This document shows, piece by piece, positions 5,282-5,425 of a DNA stretch of 5,425 nucleotides. This DNA comes from an uncultured Actinomycetes bacterium (GTDB lineage: Bacteria; Actinomycetota; Acidimicrobiia; Acidimicrobiales; Ilumatobacteraceae): contig CAIOHI010000303.1 of assembly GCA_903858075.1 (NCBI GenBank), forward strand, positions 1 through 5,425, written 5' to 3'. A program made the translations under genes and the position numbers. Below the pieces are notes generated by a model. It saw only the letters and a list, made by a program, of their open reading frames with translations, made no database searches and had not been told where the DNA came from. Within the stretch, counting starts at the first letter, position 1; each line of letters begins with the position of its first letter.

Positions 5282-5425
5282 AGATATAGACATGTCCTCC
5301 TCGCAACCACAGTCTTTCCACTTGGGATCACTCTTGCTTGTGGTCAATCAGGAACGTGCCGATGCGTGCGAGGCTGCAATTCGCGTTCAGGCCTGGGGAG
5401 ACGCAAACAAGGTTTCCGTTGTGCA
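5274..5425 (+). CDS. nadK: Probable NAD kinase, N-terminal part (runs off the window)
   Basis: The frame is open from ATG 5274 to the window end: 50 codons plus two bases. It starts inside the last codons of tlyA (8-nt overlap), consistent with translational coupling. An internal ATG at 5292 is an alternative start, and neither has a strong ribosome-binding site. The visible protein opens with a short polar stretch and then LGSLLLVVNQERADACEAAI (residues 17-36), which resembles the first beta strand and helix of NAD kinases. The diagnostic GGDGT motif would lie beyond the window. The call therefore rests mainly on the conserved order HAD phosphatase-tlyA-nadK(-recN) in actinobacteria. NAD kinase makes NADP from NAD and ATP or polyphosphate. 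Confidence 0.6.
   Translation, partial: MSKDIDMSSSQPQSFHLGSLLLVVNQERADACEAAIRVQAWGDANKVSVV

Overview
The window reads as an ordinary chromosomal stretch of an actinobacterium, most likely of the class Acidimicrobiia, with a moderate G+C content. This placement is inference. It rests on the order TPR protein / HAD-IIA phosphatase / TlyA / probable NAD kinase, which from memory matches the Rv1691-Rv1692-tlyA(Rv1694)-ppnK(Rv1695) neighbourhood of Mycobacterium tuberculosis. GTG starts are also used. There is no sign of a phage, IS element, CRISPR array, tRNA or rRNA.

Layout: (1) 1-1028, plus strand, the 3' part of a gene whose protein has an Arg/Asp-rich tandem repeat of 11 residues, then a basic disordered stretch, then a TPR-type helical domain. 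Its start lies upstream of the window. (2) 1118-1453, plus, a short single-OB-fold SSB-like protein, preceded by a 21-bp interrupted palindrome. (3) 1526-2413, plus, a class I fructose-1,6-bisphosphate aldolase of the short bacterial type, with a structured 72-bp leader. (4) 2418-3632, minus, a DUF1015 protein, convergent with the aldolase gene (4 bp apart). (5) 3651-4514, plus, a HAD-IIA sugar/glycerol-phosphate-type phosphatase, divergent from DUF1015 with only 18 bp between start codons. (6) 4511-5281, plus, tlyA, an rRNA 2'-O-methyltransferase, coupled by an ATGA overlap. (7) 5274-5425, plus, the N-terminal 50 codons of a probable NAD kinase, overlapping tlyA by 8 nt.

The last three genes form a tightly packed operon. 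The ssb-like, fda and DUF1015 genes appear to sit as a block between the TPR gene and the HAD-tlyA-nadK operon, which are closer together in mycobacteria. No clearly new multi-gene system is visible. The features most worth a second look are the 11-residue charged repeat, the two palindromic regulatory candidates, the aldolase terminator lying inside the opposing gene, and the very tight divergent start region.
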